A DNA stretch of 64,000 bases from assembly GCA_014621425.1 (NCBI GenBank), contig JAANBB010000072.1, positions 62,001 through 126,000 of the forward strand. The letters are read 5' to 3'. A program made the position numbers and the translations under genes. This DNA is from Cylindrodendrum hubeiense. Taxonomy: Eukaryota > Ascomycota > Sordariomycetes > Hypocreales > Nectriaceae. This document shows, in pieces, positions 12,061 to 22,918 of this stretch. Below the pieces are notes generated by a model. That model was not told the origin of the DNA and did not search any database. It worked only from the letters and a program-made list of their open reading frames with translations. Each line of letters begins with the position of its first letter. Positions within the stretch are counted from its first letter, which is position 1.

Positions 12061-13035
12061 ATGGCCACCATGGAGAAGGTGTTTGCTGGCTACGCCGCGC
12101 GCCAGGCTGTCTGGGAGGCGACCACCACCACCAACCGCTTTGCCCAGGGAATTGCCTGGATCGAAGGCGAGCTCGTGCCTCTTGCCGAGGCGCGCATTCC
12201 CCTTCTAGATCAAGGATTCATGCATAGCGACTTGACCTACGACGTGCCCTCCGTTTGGGACGGTCGCTTTTTCCGACTAGAGGATCACATCACGCGACTG
12301 GAGGCCAGCTGCACAAAGCTGCGACTAAAGCTCCCTCTACCTCGCGAGGAAGTGAAGAAAATTTTAATCGCCATGGTAGCCAAGACCGGCATTCGGGACG
12401 CCTTTGTTGAGCTGATTGTTACGCGCGGGCTCAAGGGCGTCCGTGGCTCTAAGCCCGAGGAAATTATCAACAACCTCTACATGTTCATTCAACCTTATGT
12501 TTGGGTAATGGAGCCTGAGGTACAGCCTGTCGGTGGTAGCGCCATCGTCGCGAGGACGGTGCGACGAGTTCCTCCTGGGTCTATTGACCCAACTGTCAAG
12601 AACTTGCAATGGGGAGACCTTGTCCGTGGTCTCTTCGAAGCTTCCGACCGTGGTGCTACTTATCCATTCCTCACCGATGGAGATGCCAATCTTACAGAGG
12701 GATCCGGATTCAACGTTATCCTGGTCAAGGACGGTGTCATCTACACCCCCGATCGTGGCGTTCTTCAGGGTGTTACGCGAAAGAGCGTCTTTGACGCGGC
12801 CAAGGCCAACAACATCGAAGTTCGCGTCGAATTTGTGCCCGTGGAACTAGCGTACAACAGTGACGAAATATTCATGTGCACCACGGCTGGTGGCATCATG
12901 CCCATCACAACTCTTGATGACAAGCCTATCAATGGCGGAAAGATTGGACCGATCACTAAGCTGATCTGGGATGGATATTGGGCAATGCACTACGACTCGG
13001 TATTTAGCTTTGAGATTAATTACAGCAGTGCCTAG
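12061..13035 (+). CDS. (R)-selective amine / D-amino acid-type transaminase, fold type IV
   Basis: A PLP-dependent class IV aminotransferase, intronless, 324 residues. It moves the amino group between an (R)-amine or D-amino acid and a keto acid. It is strikingly similar over its length to the characterised Aspergillus terreus (R)-amine transaminase, from the same N-terminus ([11 protein letters not shown]) to [10 protein letters not shown] near the end. Visible signatures are [17 protein letters not shown] (active-site tyrosine region), [10 protein letters not shown] (carboxylate/amine-gating arginine loop), the Schiff-base lysine near residue 180 in [17 protein letters not shown], and [10 protein letters not shown] binding the PLP phosphate. 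The start at 12061 follows a conventional fungal leader context (AAAAATGGCC). It converges with the D-amino acid oxidase gene 320 bases downstream. No signal peptide or obvious peroxisomal tail is present, so it is probably cytosolic. The natural substrate is unknown. Confidence 0.92.
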   Translation: MATMEKVFAGYAARQAVWEATTTTNRFAQGIAWIEGELVPLAEARIPLLDQGFMHSDLTYDVPSVWDGRFFRLEDHITRLEASCTKLRLKLPLPREEVKKILIAMVAKTGIRDAFVELIVTRGLKGVRGSKPEEIINNLYMFIQPYVWVMEPEVQPVGGSAIVARTVRRVPPGSIDPTVKNLQWGDLVRGLFEASDRGATYPFLTDGDANLTEGSGFNVILVKDGVIYTPDRGVLQGVTRKSVFDAAKANNIEVRVEFVPVELAYNSDEIFMCTTAGGIMPITTLDDKPINGGKIGPITKLIWDGYWAMHYDSVFSFEINYSSA

Positions 13036-13355
13036 ATAGCATTCCATATTTGAATAGAACTTCGTCCTTGAGAATGACTAAAACAACAACACTTACTGTA
13101 GTTTTGCAAACATGGATGGTAGGTTCTATTTGTACCGTTTAGTGATGCATTGAAGATATCGAGGGTGAACATTGAGCGTGTGTATATCAACATAGGATAC
13201 TGTCGGGTGTCATCCCGGTAATGCAATTTATGTGCGTCAAACTGGAGAGTCGGTACATATGTCCGGCCTACGTGGGATAGAACATGCCCTGTTGATATAG
13301 TTTTCTTTAATTTAAAAAGTATATACCGATCTCTTGAATACGCTTGTGTACCTTG
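13036..13355. other. Short convergent intergenic region
   Basis: This is the shared 3' flank of the transaminase (+) and the D-amino acid oxidase (-). It is AT-rich and holds no gene. Confidence 0.5.
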
Positions 13356-14634
13356 TTATAGTTTGGCCCTTACTTCTACTTTGTGGATCTGCCGCAAAAT
13401 ATCCTCGACAGCTTTCACGGAATCAAGTGCCATCCCATACCCAGCTTGAAACCCTGTACCACCAGCGCCGTAATTGTGAACAATCACTCGCTCTTCTCCA
13501 GCTATAGTAATTCCATCTCTCTCAATTCTAGCTCCGCCTTCACGGGACGGGCGGAGGCCAGCAACAACGGCTAAAATCTCTGGCTCCGATTCCGATAACT
13601 CTGTGCTTAGTGCTTTCGTTCGTTGCAGAATTGATGCTGTCTCGTATGAGTACGTAGATCCGTCGCTGGCAATGTGTTAGCGAGAATCACTTTTGGGTCC
13701 AGACTAAGCTCACCCGTTGCCGCGTTGCATGTATCCACCAAGAATGACATTTCCATTGGAGCCAGGACGAGGAATGACGTAGGTTTCCTCGTCCTTGCTG
13801 TGGCGCATGATATTGGTTTGAACATTAGGTGCCCTGACTAGGAGAACCTGCCCCCGGGTTGGGTAGCATTTGGCATCCTCCACACCAAGTAACGTGTTTG
13901 CTGCATTTCCGATGCAGTTGAAGACGACCTTGGTGGATGGGCTCGAAAAGGCGGATTGGATATGAGGAATCTTTTGCCGGATGAATCTCACACCGTACTG
14001 CTCTTTCAATCTCTGGTAAAGATATTCGAGGTGCTTGGGGGCATTTAGGGTCACTGTTGTGAAAGACACGCCGAACTTCACACCCTTTGGAAGTTGCTCT
14101 TGGGGCAGGATTGTAAACTGAAAGTGGTCAGATATCAAACAGCATCTAGGAATTTCAAGCCTTACATCTTCAAGATACTCTGACATAATCTTGATTTTAT
14201 CATGCGGAACTTCCTCGTCCCATAACTCAGTTGATGGGGTTCGCTTGACGAAAGTATCCTCAGGTTGATCAGAAGCCAGTTTGGTGAGGTGGGCATACCC
14301 AAATCGATCCCACCTCAATGCGTCGGCATCAGTGCCAGAAATTGCGGAAAAGTTGCATCCTGCCCTAGCGAGGATGTAAGTGCTGAGTTGTTCGAGTCTG
14401 AACGAGAGTGCTTACCAAGGCGAGGTATATGTGATGGATGTGTCACCTGGAAGATGCTCCGCTATCACAGTGATTGAGCGACCATATCCCCTTTCGGAAA
14501 AGACTAGTGCGACATCCAGACCAATGATACCTGCACTGCGCGAAAGGTCACTAGGTGTTGGCAAGTGAATGGGCATCAATCAGCTCTGCTCACCCAACAA
14601 TGATGATGCTGTCGCTTGAGTTGAGCGACATCAT
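13356..14634 (-). CDS. D-amino acid oxidase, peroxisomal
   Basis: An FAD enzyme that oxidises D-amino acids to keto acids, ammonia and hydrogen peroxide. Exon 1 (14634-14594) encodes MMSLNSSDSIIIVG and joins exon 2 at 14535 to complete the FAD dinucleotide motif VGAGIIGLDVALV. Further short introns fall near 14390, 14125 and 13700. Conserved parts are WAGCNFSAIS, PTRGQVLLV in the middle and the C-terminal GLRPSREGGARIE plus HNYGAGGTGFQAGYGMA, all typical of the DAAO family. The protein ends in Ala-Lys-Leu (stop at 13356-13358), a type-1 peroxisome signal that would place the peroxide-producing reaction beside catalase. It converges on the transaminase gene, and both promoters share the same inverted repeat. 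The start could be either of two adjacent ATG codons (14634 or 14631). Confidence 0.9.
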
Positions 14635-15408
14635 GAAAGACGTATGACACAGACCTTACAAGTCTTCACAGAATAACTTTGACCTGTCTGTCATAAGTCG
14701 ACTTGCAGCTTGGTCGATCGAGGTTGTTATACGGGCAGGCGACGATATGGGGGGGGCGCGATTGTGCAGACTGGAGTCGAGGGGTCATTTAATACACCCA
14801 AGCCCAATTCACAAGGGTGGCAAATCCATAGTGTAGCATCCCAGTTTGGGAATTTCCAAACTCGATAGTAATGACAATCGCTTCATTGTCAAGTGCTTTG
14901 GTTTTGCTCGTGATTGCTCTGTTTTCATCCGTTAATTACCATGATAGGTAATCACCGTGATCAATTACTGTGATAGGCAATTGGTTGTGCGGGGTCATTT
15001 GTCCCGCATGAGACAGCATGTGAACACCGCTTCTGGCTAACCCGGCATGGTGACCGTGTGATCAACTCTCCTGCTAACTCTATTTGGACTTGCCTTCACA
15101 ACGCAGAACGTGGTAAAATCATCGCCTGATAGTACTGTTAAGGCAGATCAATACAGCAACCGGCATCTGCGACAAAATTGTGGGAGGAACGACAGTCAGA
15201 GTTGCGTTACCGCCAGGTACAGTTGCATCTTAGGCAAGGCATACACAAAGTGCAAATGACCAAAATGACAAAAATTATTAAAATCAGTCAGTTTAAAGTA
15301 ATCACCACCGCCGCTAATTCATAATTCCAAGCGCACATAGCCTCCAATCTTTAACTTTGACGACTCTAACCGACCAAGCTGGGCAGCGAGCCCCACTCCC
15401 TTATACAC
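14635..15408. other. Intergenic; oxidase promoter
   Basis: No gene was seen. The region holds the promoter of the D-amino acid oxidase gene with its inverted repeats at 14935-14981, and the 3' flank of the next gene. Confidence 0.5.
14935..14952. promoter_or_regulatory. Inverted repeat ATTACC-N6-GGTAAT, oxidase promoter
   Basis: The arms and spacing match the site at 11859-11876 exactly; only the spacer differs (ATGATA). It lies 301-318 bases before the oxidase ATG. A degenerate second copy, ATTACT-GTGATA-GGCAAT, follows at 14964-14981, 29 bases further along. Its role as an operator is inferred from sharing and position. Confidence 0.5.
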
Positions 15409-16482
15409 TCAATAATCCTCCCTCCTCCCACGGCTTATACTTCTCCTGCGGCTAACACTTCTCATGGGAAGGTTCAGAGCAATTGGTGTTGGTTCCGAGA
15501 GCTCAAATGGGTTGCTAACACTTCTCCTGCGGCTAACATTTCTCCTGGGAACGCTTAGAGCGGTTGATGGTGGTTCTGAGAACTCAACTGCGCGGCTTAC
15601 ACTTCTCCTGCGGCTAACGCTTCTCCTAGGGAGGTTTAGTGTTGATGCTGGTTCTGAGAGCTCCAATGCGCGGCCGAAAGGAGGCAAACTGTCCTCTCCG
15701 TATACAGAAGATTGGAAAGCCCTCTCAAGGAATCCTAGCAAGGCAGGCCTGATATTTTCCCGGCCAATTATCAAGGTCACATAGCACCAGTAACCTCCAT
15801 TCATACCTTCCTGCTGCGCTAAGTAAAGGAGCACAAGGCAATTCCAGTCAAAGAAGGCAACATATCTCGTCCCGTACTGCCTTGCGTGGTTGACAGCTTG
15901 CTGAAGTAAAACGGCTGAGTTTCCCTCAAAAAAGGATGCGTTCGTACGCCAAGCATGAGCCACAGTAACGTCATGCGGCTGTGCGGGGGGCGGTACTGCC
16001 GCCATAAATTCGTCAATTCTTATGGTCCCGGGCTTTTTGTAGTCGAGAACAGCAAAGTATTGGGCAACTCCTTGGCGATACCAGACCCAGCATCTGTCCA
16101 CGCGAGGAGTTTTTCGATCCGCCTTGTCGTATGCAGCATGCTGGTTGAGGGCACTGATCTTCCCGGTGTGACGAGCAGAGATTGCGAGGTCAACTGGGCT
16201 TATCAGATGGCCCGATGCCGCGTCAGCGACATCTGCCTTGCCCAGCAAGACTCTGGTATCCTCCCACGACGCGATTCTGTCACGCCGAAGTTTGGCATCG
16301 ACATCCGGATCCTCGAGCACATCATCGGCGAAGGCGGTCCAGGTTGCCAAGGGAACAATATACGCAAAGGCTGGAGGCACTGTAATTTCCGTTGACAACG
16401 CGGAGGCATGAATGTGGGGGGATGGGGGGTCGATAACCTCGGCTGGAAGCCTCAGGTTGAAAGAATCGGCAACAGACGGCAT
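15409..16482 (-). CDS. Uncharacterised protein with tandem Ser/Arg-rich tail, possible nuclease-like fold
   Basis: Intronless, 357 residues. Residues 1 to about 270 form a globular region with WVWYRQGVAQYFAVLDYKKPG followed by YGTRYVAFFDWNCLVLLYL. The Asp-x-Lys after a hydrophobic strand recalls PD-(D/E)XK-type proteins of fungi, but this is only a resemblance. Residues 273-352 are three tandem units of 26-27 residues, each an acidic-polar piece (LELSEP / VEFSEP / FELSEP) followed by a basic RRSVSRRRSVSR-type piece. The last residues are RGRREDY. The basic Ser/Arg tail would suit phosphorylation, RNA contact or nuclear targeting. No signal peptide is present. Function unknown. Confidence 0.65.
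   Translation of the reverse strand: MPSVADSFNLRLPAEVIDPPSPHIHASALSTEITVPPAFAYIVPLATWTAFADDVLEDPDVDAKLRRDRIASWEDTRVLLGKADVADAASGHLISPVDLAISARHTGKISALNQHAAYDKADRKTPRVDRCWVWYRQGVAQYFAVLDYKKPGTIRIDEFMAAVPPPAQPHDVTVAHAWRTNASFFEGNSAVLLQQAVNHARQYGTRYVAFFDWNCLVLLYLAQQEGMNGGYWCYVTLIIGRENIRPALLGFLERAFQSSVYGEDSLPPFGRALELSEPASTLNLPRRSVSRRRSVSRAVEFSEPPSTALSVPRRNVSRRRSVSNPFELSEPTPIALNLPMRSVSRRRSISRGRREDY
15427..15666 (-). repeat. Three tandem coding repeats of about 80 bases
   Basis: The DNA repeats CTTCTCCTGCGGCTAACA-type blocks three times, encoding units of 26, 27 and 27 residues with the common core SVSRRRSxS at the C-terminus of the preceding gene. Units differ by several substitutions, so they are not very recent. 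Confidence 0.8.
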
Positions 16483-18090
16483 GACGAGTACAAGAGTGTG
16501 ATAGATAAATACAATGAAAATAAGTTAGAGATCGCTGGCTGAGTGAAGGTTGGAGGAAGAGGATAGATTTGATGCCCAAGGAGATGGATGCCTGGTAGTT
16601 ATGAGTAATGTTAGATCGAGACCGGATTTGTGCAACTCCTTGATATATGGATATCTTAGTCTTAGTCAGAGCGATAAAACCCCTCATTGAAAAGAGGGGC
16701 TCGAAGCCCTCAAGGATCAATATAATCATCATCCTCTGGATCCACACTCAAATGAACACTAAGACCATTTCATCGAACATGCCGTACGCTATCCAAAATA
16801 TAATTACGACTTCGATGTCTCGGGGAGTGCTAAGCCAGTGCATCGGCCGAGAAGTAGGGCTGGGCGGGGGGTAGCAACGCGCGGCGGGCTGGCAAGGACA
16901 TGCTGAAACGGGCGGTACCAACTCCCTGGGTCTAAGCCCTACAAACGGCCTCCACTTGGATGCATGAAGGTTGATGGGCATGACCGTGCTGTGTGCAATG
17001 TAAGCGCGCGGTAGCTGGCGCCGAGGTAACGGTCACCGAAACGGTTGCAGCTGAAACATTCGACTTGCGGGACCAATGGAGACTAATGATGATTGAGCGA
17101 CACAGGCTATTTATTTGGGTTGGAAAATATTCCAATAATCAAAATAGCTTCCATGGTCTGTAGTCGTTTATTTGTGATTATATGCGGCACTTTGTATTGT
17201 CGTTGCTCAGATTGGTATTGAACGATGCGTCATCTCTGAGTCTCGCTCAATAGTCAACAGCCATTGGTGCCGCAATGCCGTGGATCATTCCCGGAGAAGT
17301 CGCTCATTGATATCGCATCTGCCTGTTGGGACGAGTGATGGCTTAAAATAGCAGTGGGGGCGAATTTGTGCGGCCTTCGATTCTAGCTGAGACATAGCAG
17401 CGGGCGGCTGGTTGAGGGGATCATGTTGCGAAATGGGCTACAGTTCCTTGGATTGGCGGGAACGAGTGGGACACGTCCACTCTGTTGGTTGTGCTTCGTG
17501 AACGAAGGCTTCAGTGGTGCGATGAAGTTGGCGCGGGGTTGCTCCACGTCCAATAAGAGGATGGCCTCAATGCAGCTAGCCGCCGTGAACCAACGCGCCC
17601 GTACCAATCTCAATCCAACTCTCCCATCGGCAGATGGGCAAGGAGGATCTAGTGGTCAGTTTGGGTCCGTTTGCCGCCAGGAATGCATTCATGAAACTGG
17701 AATCACCATACTAGTAGCCAACATTTTTACTCAAAATAACAACTGCTTCGCTTAGCTCTGAAAACAAGTACTTCAGCCGCAGGAATTGGTTAGATGTTCA
17801 GTTATCGTGATGCAGGGTTGATCCTTTGCAAATGAGAATTGAACCGCAAGCTACGTTTGGCTGATAACAGTGATTATCATATTTGTATTTGAACGCCTGC
17901 TGAAATCAAGTACGGTGCCAAGTCCTTCGCGTGTTCTTCATCTGCCATGATTGCGCTTCAGATGCGGCTGCTTAAGTTGGAGATACAGGCAGCAGCCTGG
18001 GCATCGGAAGCAAGCTGACGCTGAGATGAATGGTCCACCATAGTCAAGCTCTTGCTGAATATACCATGTTGAAAAGAAGATATTGCGTTA
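16483..18090. other. Intergenic, no supported gene
   Basis: Several open frames up to 110 codons (17423-17755, +) exist, but none shows family features. The promoter of the Ser/Arg-tail gene lies at the left end. The kinase gene may extend into the right end, to 17938, by an extra intron. Confidence 0.45.
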
Positions 18091-20766
18091 TTAGATCCAC
18101 CCATGTGGTTCACCTGCTGAGCTCTGGACGTTGCGCTGGGCCTGATGGGCAAATGGTAAAGGTTGGCCATCATTACTCTCGGAAATTCCCATGACCGAGG
18201 TTGAACTTTCCAATTCTGATTTGTTGTTACTCGTAGCAAAGCGGACTGACAGATTTCCAAAAGCCTCGGACAAAGGGGGAGGTGGAAACTCGTCGGTCGG
18301 GTGCTGGACATTCGCGACCATAGCGAAAGGGGAGTTGAGATCGAACTTCTGCACCGTATTGTTGGGCCCAAGCGTAAACAGGAATCCGCCGCGAGTATAG
18401 ACTGCGAGGCCCCTGACATGTTCCAGGGTGTGGATGATGTCATAAGTGACGTGCTTGGTCCTGATATCCCATGATAGGGTTTGACTATAGTGGATGTTAG
18501 TGAGTGCGCTAGATTCTTCAATCGAGTGTGCACACAGGATAGGATAGAGGGGTTTGTGATGATGACATTTGAACGTACGAGTTGGAGGATTGGATTATAC
18601 GGCCTTTTTTAGACCACCCCATCCAGCTAGGGCCACCCACAGGCTTGTCGATTAGTCTCAAGTCACGAATACGCGAAGCAGGATCTTGAGCGTCATATAG
18701 CTTGGCCACGCTCCAAACCTGGACAACACCATCATGAGTTTGTACAGCAAGCATTTCGCATCTTTGTTTCGCGGGGGTAACGTGCCAGGCTAATGTCGTA
18801 ATTGGTGATGACTTTCGTCCAGTCAAATTGTGTAAAATGGTGAGTTGAGGCTGCAGTTTTATGACAAGAAGGGAGCCATTTTGGTATCTGATGGCATGTT
18901 AGCAAGGAAGATACGCCTTAAGATAGAATGAGGAAAGGTTTACCCGAGAGCAAATGTTTGACAATCAGCCAAAACAGCCAAAGCTGTTATGGCAACCTTG
19001 TTTGGTGTTTTGATTGAACTATACTCAGAAGTCAAAGTCTCGAATATAATAATGCTCCCTTCCGTGGTACCTAGATATTGTCAGCTCCCTATTAGAATTA
19101 TATGAGTATTTTAATACACACCAAACACCACATTTCCATTTCGCATCAAAGCCACAGAACTAAGAGGCTCGTCGAAGGTAAATCGAACAATTTCATTTCC
19201 CATCATCAAATCCCACACAATAGCCGTTTGGCCTGAGTCGTAGCTCACAACGACACTGCCAGGGCCCCTCTCGCTATAGTTATCCACAACCAACAATTGA
19301 ACCTTGTCGGCGTGGCCAGAAAACTTTCGCTTGATAGCCAGGGTGTCGTGGTCGCAGCAGATGATCGTGGATCCCTGGGCATAGAGGAATTTGGACGCCG
19401 TCGCGGCGCAAGGGTTCAAAAGTTTGAGGTTCTTTACGGCGTCATCTACCTCAACATCCTGTTGGTTCAGTGGGGATTTTGTGGTTTGAGGAGCTTCAAC
19501 GTTTTGTCCAAATCCAGTCGGCTCTGCTGCGTTGAATGGAATGGGATCATGAATCGCTGTAGCTGTCCATTCAGCACTGGCCTCCGGGATAGTGTTCGAT
19601 TGTGACCAGAATGGCACATCTAGTGACCATTCCGAATCGCCCCTTACGTCTTGTTCAGGAGTGTCACTTGTCTGCGACGCTGAATCTGTTTCCATCCATC
19701 CATGTGTCCTAGCGTACTGAGCTGAAGGCCTTTCAGACGGATTGACATGCATTACTGCTGTTATGAATTTGATGGCTGCTTCACTTGCCTTGCATTCTCT
19801 TAGAACATCGTCGGGGAATGATGTTCTACCACTGCAGTACTTGCCAATTTCAGCAACGTTGTCAAAGGTTGCTTGGCCTGTCAGGGTCTGGAAGACAAGT
19901 TCCCCTAAGCACCACATATCTCCGAAACAGGGGTCCGCGGTTTTGGGATCTCCGTTGTAACCCAAAAGCTCAGGGGGCATAAAGCCGGTGGTGCCTCGGA
20001 TTTCTGTGGAAAATCTATCCTCAGTTCGTTTACTAAGCCCAAGATCACATAGCTTGATCCACCAGTGGCCAGGGGGCTGTTTCATGATCAGGATATTCTA
20101 GACTTTATGTTAGTCTGAACGGATCATGATGCAGGTAATTCTTACTGCTGGTTTGAGATCTCTATGAGCAAAGTTTTCGCCATGCATAAGAGAAAGGGCG
20201 TCGAGGATCTGTGAAGCAATGTCCTGGACCTGATCTTCTGGCAAACGGCCCTCTGGACATAGCTGTGGATTCTTGAGATAGGTGTGCAAGTCTCCAAGTT
20301 CGCAATACTCCATCGCAATATGTATCCATCCAGGGCTATCATACCAGCCATAAAATTTGACAAAGAAGTCTATGTACTATAGTGCTATTTTAGAGGCAGG
20401 GATGGTAATTTTCAGAGGCCATGTACTGACCTTCTGATGAGAAAATTTGGCCATGGCTTCAAGTTCACGGATGTAAAGGGACCGTTTCAATACCAAATCG
20501 GATTCAGAAACCCTAACGCTCTTGATGACTCGATATTCAGCTTCGCGATGGTCTGTCGTGTCCTTGGCCTGCAGCTGGATAATCCCAAACCCGCCTTGGC
20601 CAAGATTCCTCTTATGAAGCCATACTTCGCGCTTCGGTCTTGTCCGATGAGAGACAGCGTGGGTGTGCACAGTGTACCGGTTTTGTCCATCGCTGCGGAA
20701 CGAGGCGTGCAGTCTCGAGTCTCGGACCAGTTCCGTGAGCTGATCGAAATGATCAACGCTCAACAT
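18091..20766 (-). CDS. Ser/Thr protein kinase fused to a WD40-like region
   Basis: A multi-exon gene. Exon 1 (20766-20431) holds the glycine loop LGQGGFGIIQL and the VIKS lysine. Exon 2 continues YIDFFVKFYGWYDS, MEYCELGDLHTYL and HRDLKPA. Exon 3 starts NILIMKQ and carries CDLGLSKR in place of the usual DFG, GTTGFMPPELLG, and DMWCLGELVFQTLTG. A linker rich in Ser, Thr and acidic residues follows. From about 19450 down, the sequence has short beta-rich repeats (FSGHADKVQLLVV, TAIVWDL, GVVQVWSVAKL, LSWDI) that look like WD40 blades. Introns at about 19119-19070, 18943-18887 and 18592-18486 join cleanly. The stop at 18091 is the conservative end; an extra intron after 18108 could extend it to 17938. 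The catalytic HRD and DLG residues are present, so kinase activity is plausible. Substrate unknown. Confidence 0.8.
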
Positions 20767-21821
20767 TTCTTCGACTCAGTGCCCGCAGTCAAATGTATTA
20801 AGACCAGGCGCATCGACCACCGCCCTTGAGATATGATTTTGAGGGTTTAATTTGACTAGGCTTTGGAGGAAGCATGAGTGATCTCAGCCATGTCACCTGA
20901 CGGGAAGCGGGGCAGCTGGAGGCTCGCAATTGGATCAAGTTACAGAGGATGGTCTTTTTAGGCTGAGGCAGCTCGATGGTCTTGTCTACGCCTTTGGTCG
21001 ACTAAATAACCCACCTCTGCTGTAAATGGTAGAACGAGCGACTGGCTCAATTTACCGAGCACATTCAGTTGTGGCTATTAGCATCATGTCAGATATCTGC
21101 CATTTGCAGGCGGGTTTGTCGATCTGTAGCAGCCATAAGTGTTGGTAACTGTAGGAGTTATAGGGGCTGTAGGGGCCTGTAGTTATAGCGGCTGTCGGAC
21201 CTGAGATTTACTGTGTGCCTTGGGTTCCTCCTTCTCGTCTCCACCCTTCACCCTCTCCGCCGCCTCCGAATCGAACTTTTCTTTCCAGCTCCATCAGCGT
21301 GTGATATTCGAGTACAAGGGGGCTGATAACCAAACTCTACCTACTGCTGACTAGGTGATGTAGAAAGGGAAGTCCGGTAAGTATCAAGGGTCCCATTTCG
21401 GACAAGGTAAGTGGATGGATGAAGTGCAAGTAAGAGGGTCTGGTTACTTCAGAATCGTGCATTCATGCGATCCTCTGAGCGAGCCTGAAAGGTTTGATAG
21501 AAATTCGGTTGCCTGCAAATTTGATGATGAGGCTTGTCTGCTATGGGACCTATGTCCTTCTCCCTTCTTAAAAGCGCCCTTCCAACCTAGATACATCCAC
21601 TGCTGCGTTCTGGTGTTGGACCAATACGTTAAAAATCCCCAGCGAACTGCCTGTTAAAGGCAGCTCGCGTTGGCTTTTGCCAAAAGCAAAGACTGCACTG
21701 GAATCCTTCCACTCAAAGAAATACGCTCTTGGGTACACCACCTATCCCACCCTAGCCTTCCTGTGCCAGCCCATGAACGAACCTTGTACCAGAGCTATGA
21801 GCACAGCCCCGCCTCACTCAT
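20767..21821. other. Intergenic, no supported gene
   Basis: This holds the kinase promoter and the 3' flank of the zinc-finger gene. A run of short GGGGCTGTAG/GTTATAG repeats sits around 21130-21200. No gene was recognised. Confidence 0.45.
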
Positions 21822-22918
21822 TCAACCTAAATCATGTGGCTTATTGTCTCCATTTTGAGTTTCTGGAGCACACAATGTACAACTTTGAACTTGTTTAAGT
21901 CCCCGAATATTTGCCAAGGCAACCGTGATTGTCGTGGATGGGCTCCACGAGTCCACTTTGTTCAGAATCGGATAAAATTTCAAGCGGTGATGGCTCCGCA
22001 GGTGTCGCTTTAGCATTTTCTTTGTAAATCGAGATGGCCCTGTACAGCCACCTATGTCACACTCATACGGTCCATGAGACAGCTGTATATGACTATCCTG
22101 CTCAGTGTCGGCGATTGTATTGTGACAGTGAGATAGCATGCACCGTAGGTTAATGTGTCTGTCCCTCATGTGTATCTGAAGATGATCCTTCCGCCGGAAG
22201 CCAATCTCATTGCGGTCGCAAGAGGCAACGGGACATTTGTGAGGACTGTTATTGCCATGAGCAGTATCGATATGGCGCTGTAGATCGCGAGGTCTGCCGA
22301 ACGGCTTGGAATAGCGGCAGCCCTTGAAGTCGCAGACCAATGGGTTCAGGTGAACATTTTGTTGGTGTCGTTCGAGAGCTCCGCGTGTTGTGAAAGTCGC
22401 CTTAGACGTGCACCCAGACACGTCGCAATTCTGTGGACCCGTCCAATCGGCGGCCAGAGTCGGCATGAGTGGATTGCAAAATGGGTCCGAGTTATCTGAC
22501 CGAATTTCTAGACTGGACAGCCCGGTTAGCGTCAGGCTAAAAAAAAAACGAACCATGAATGGTGGGGGGGCACGGGTTGGCTGCTAGATGCCTCAGGCGG
22601 GACATGTGCTGCGCCCGAAATCTGTCCAAGGGGGGTTTGATATGTCGATTCAATGTTGGTGATGGAGTCTGCTACAGGAAATAGGCCGTGGCCTTGTGCA
22701 TCATCGGTTTGAGTAATGATGTTGATTTCCTGACGGGGGTTCCCGGCCACATCTGTGCTCTGGGTCCCAGCACGCAGAGGCTGTTCAGACCAAGTATTGG
22801 CGTCAGGTGTGCCGTGCTCGTTTTCCTCGCAGTGGAAGGGGGCAAAGGCGTCGCATTCCCCGTCCAGGAAGTCTTGGAAATAGTACGAGTCGTTCTCGAA
22901 GGGCAGAATGGACGACAT
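21822..22918 (-). CDS. C2H2 zinc-finger protein, probable transcription factor
   Basis: Exons 22918-22554 and 22512-21822 give 351 residues. The 41-base intron is very short, has an unusual GTTCGT donor and a run of T; the reading frame is preserved across it. The N-terminal 120 residues are acidic and low in structure (FENDSYYFQDFLDGECDAF), as in activation regions. The C-terminal half carries C2H2 fingers: CDVSGCTSKATFTTRGALERH, VCDFKGCRYSKPFGRPRDLQRH, KCPVASCDRN..HLQIHMRDRH, an incomplete finger at RCMLSHCHN, and ECDIGGC..KKMLKRHLRSHH. Likely a nuclear DNA-binding regulator; targets unknown. Confidence 0.78.

Noticed and set aside
17423..17755. 110-codon plus-strand frame
   Set aside because: No recognisable motif and overlapping frames on the other strand look equally good; kept as intergenic.
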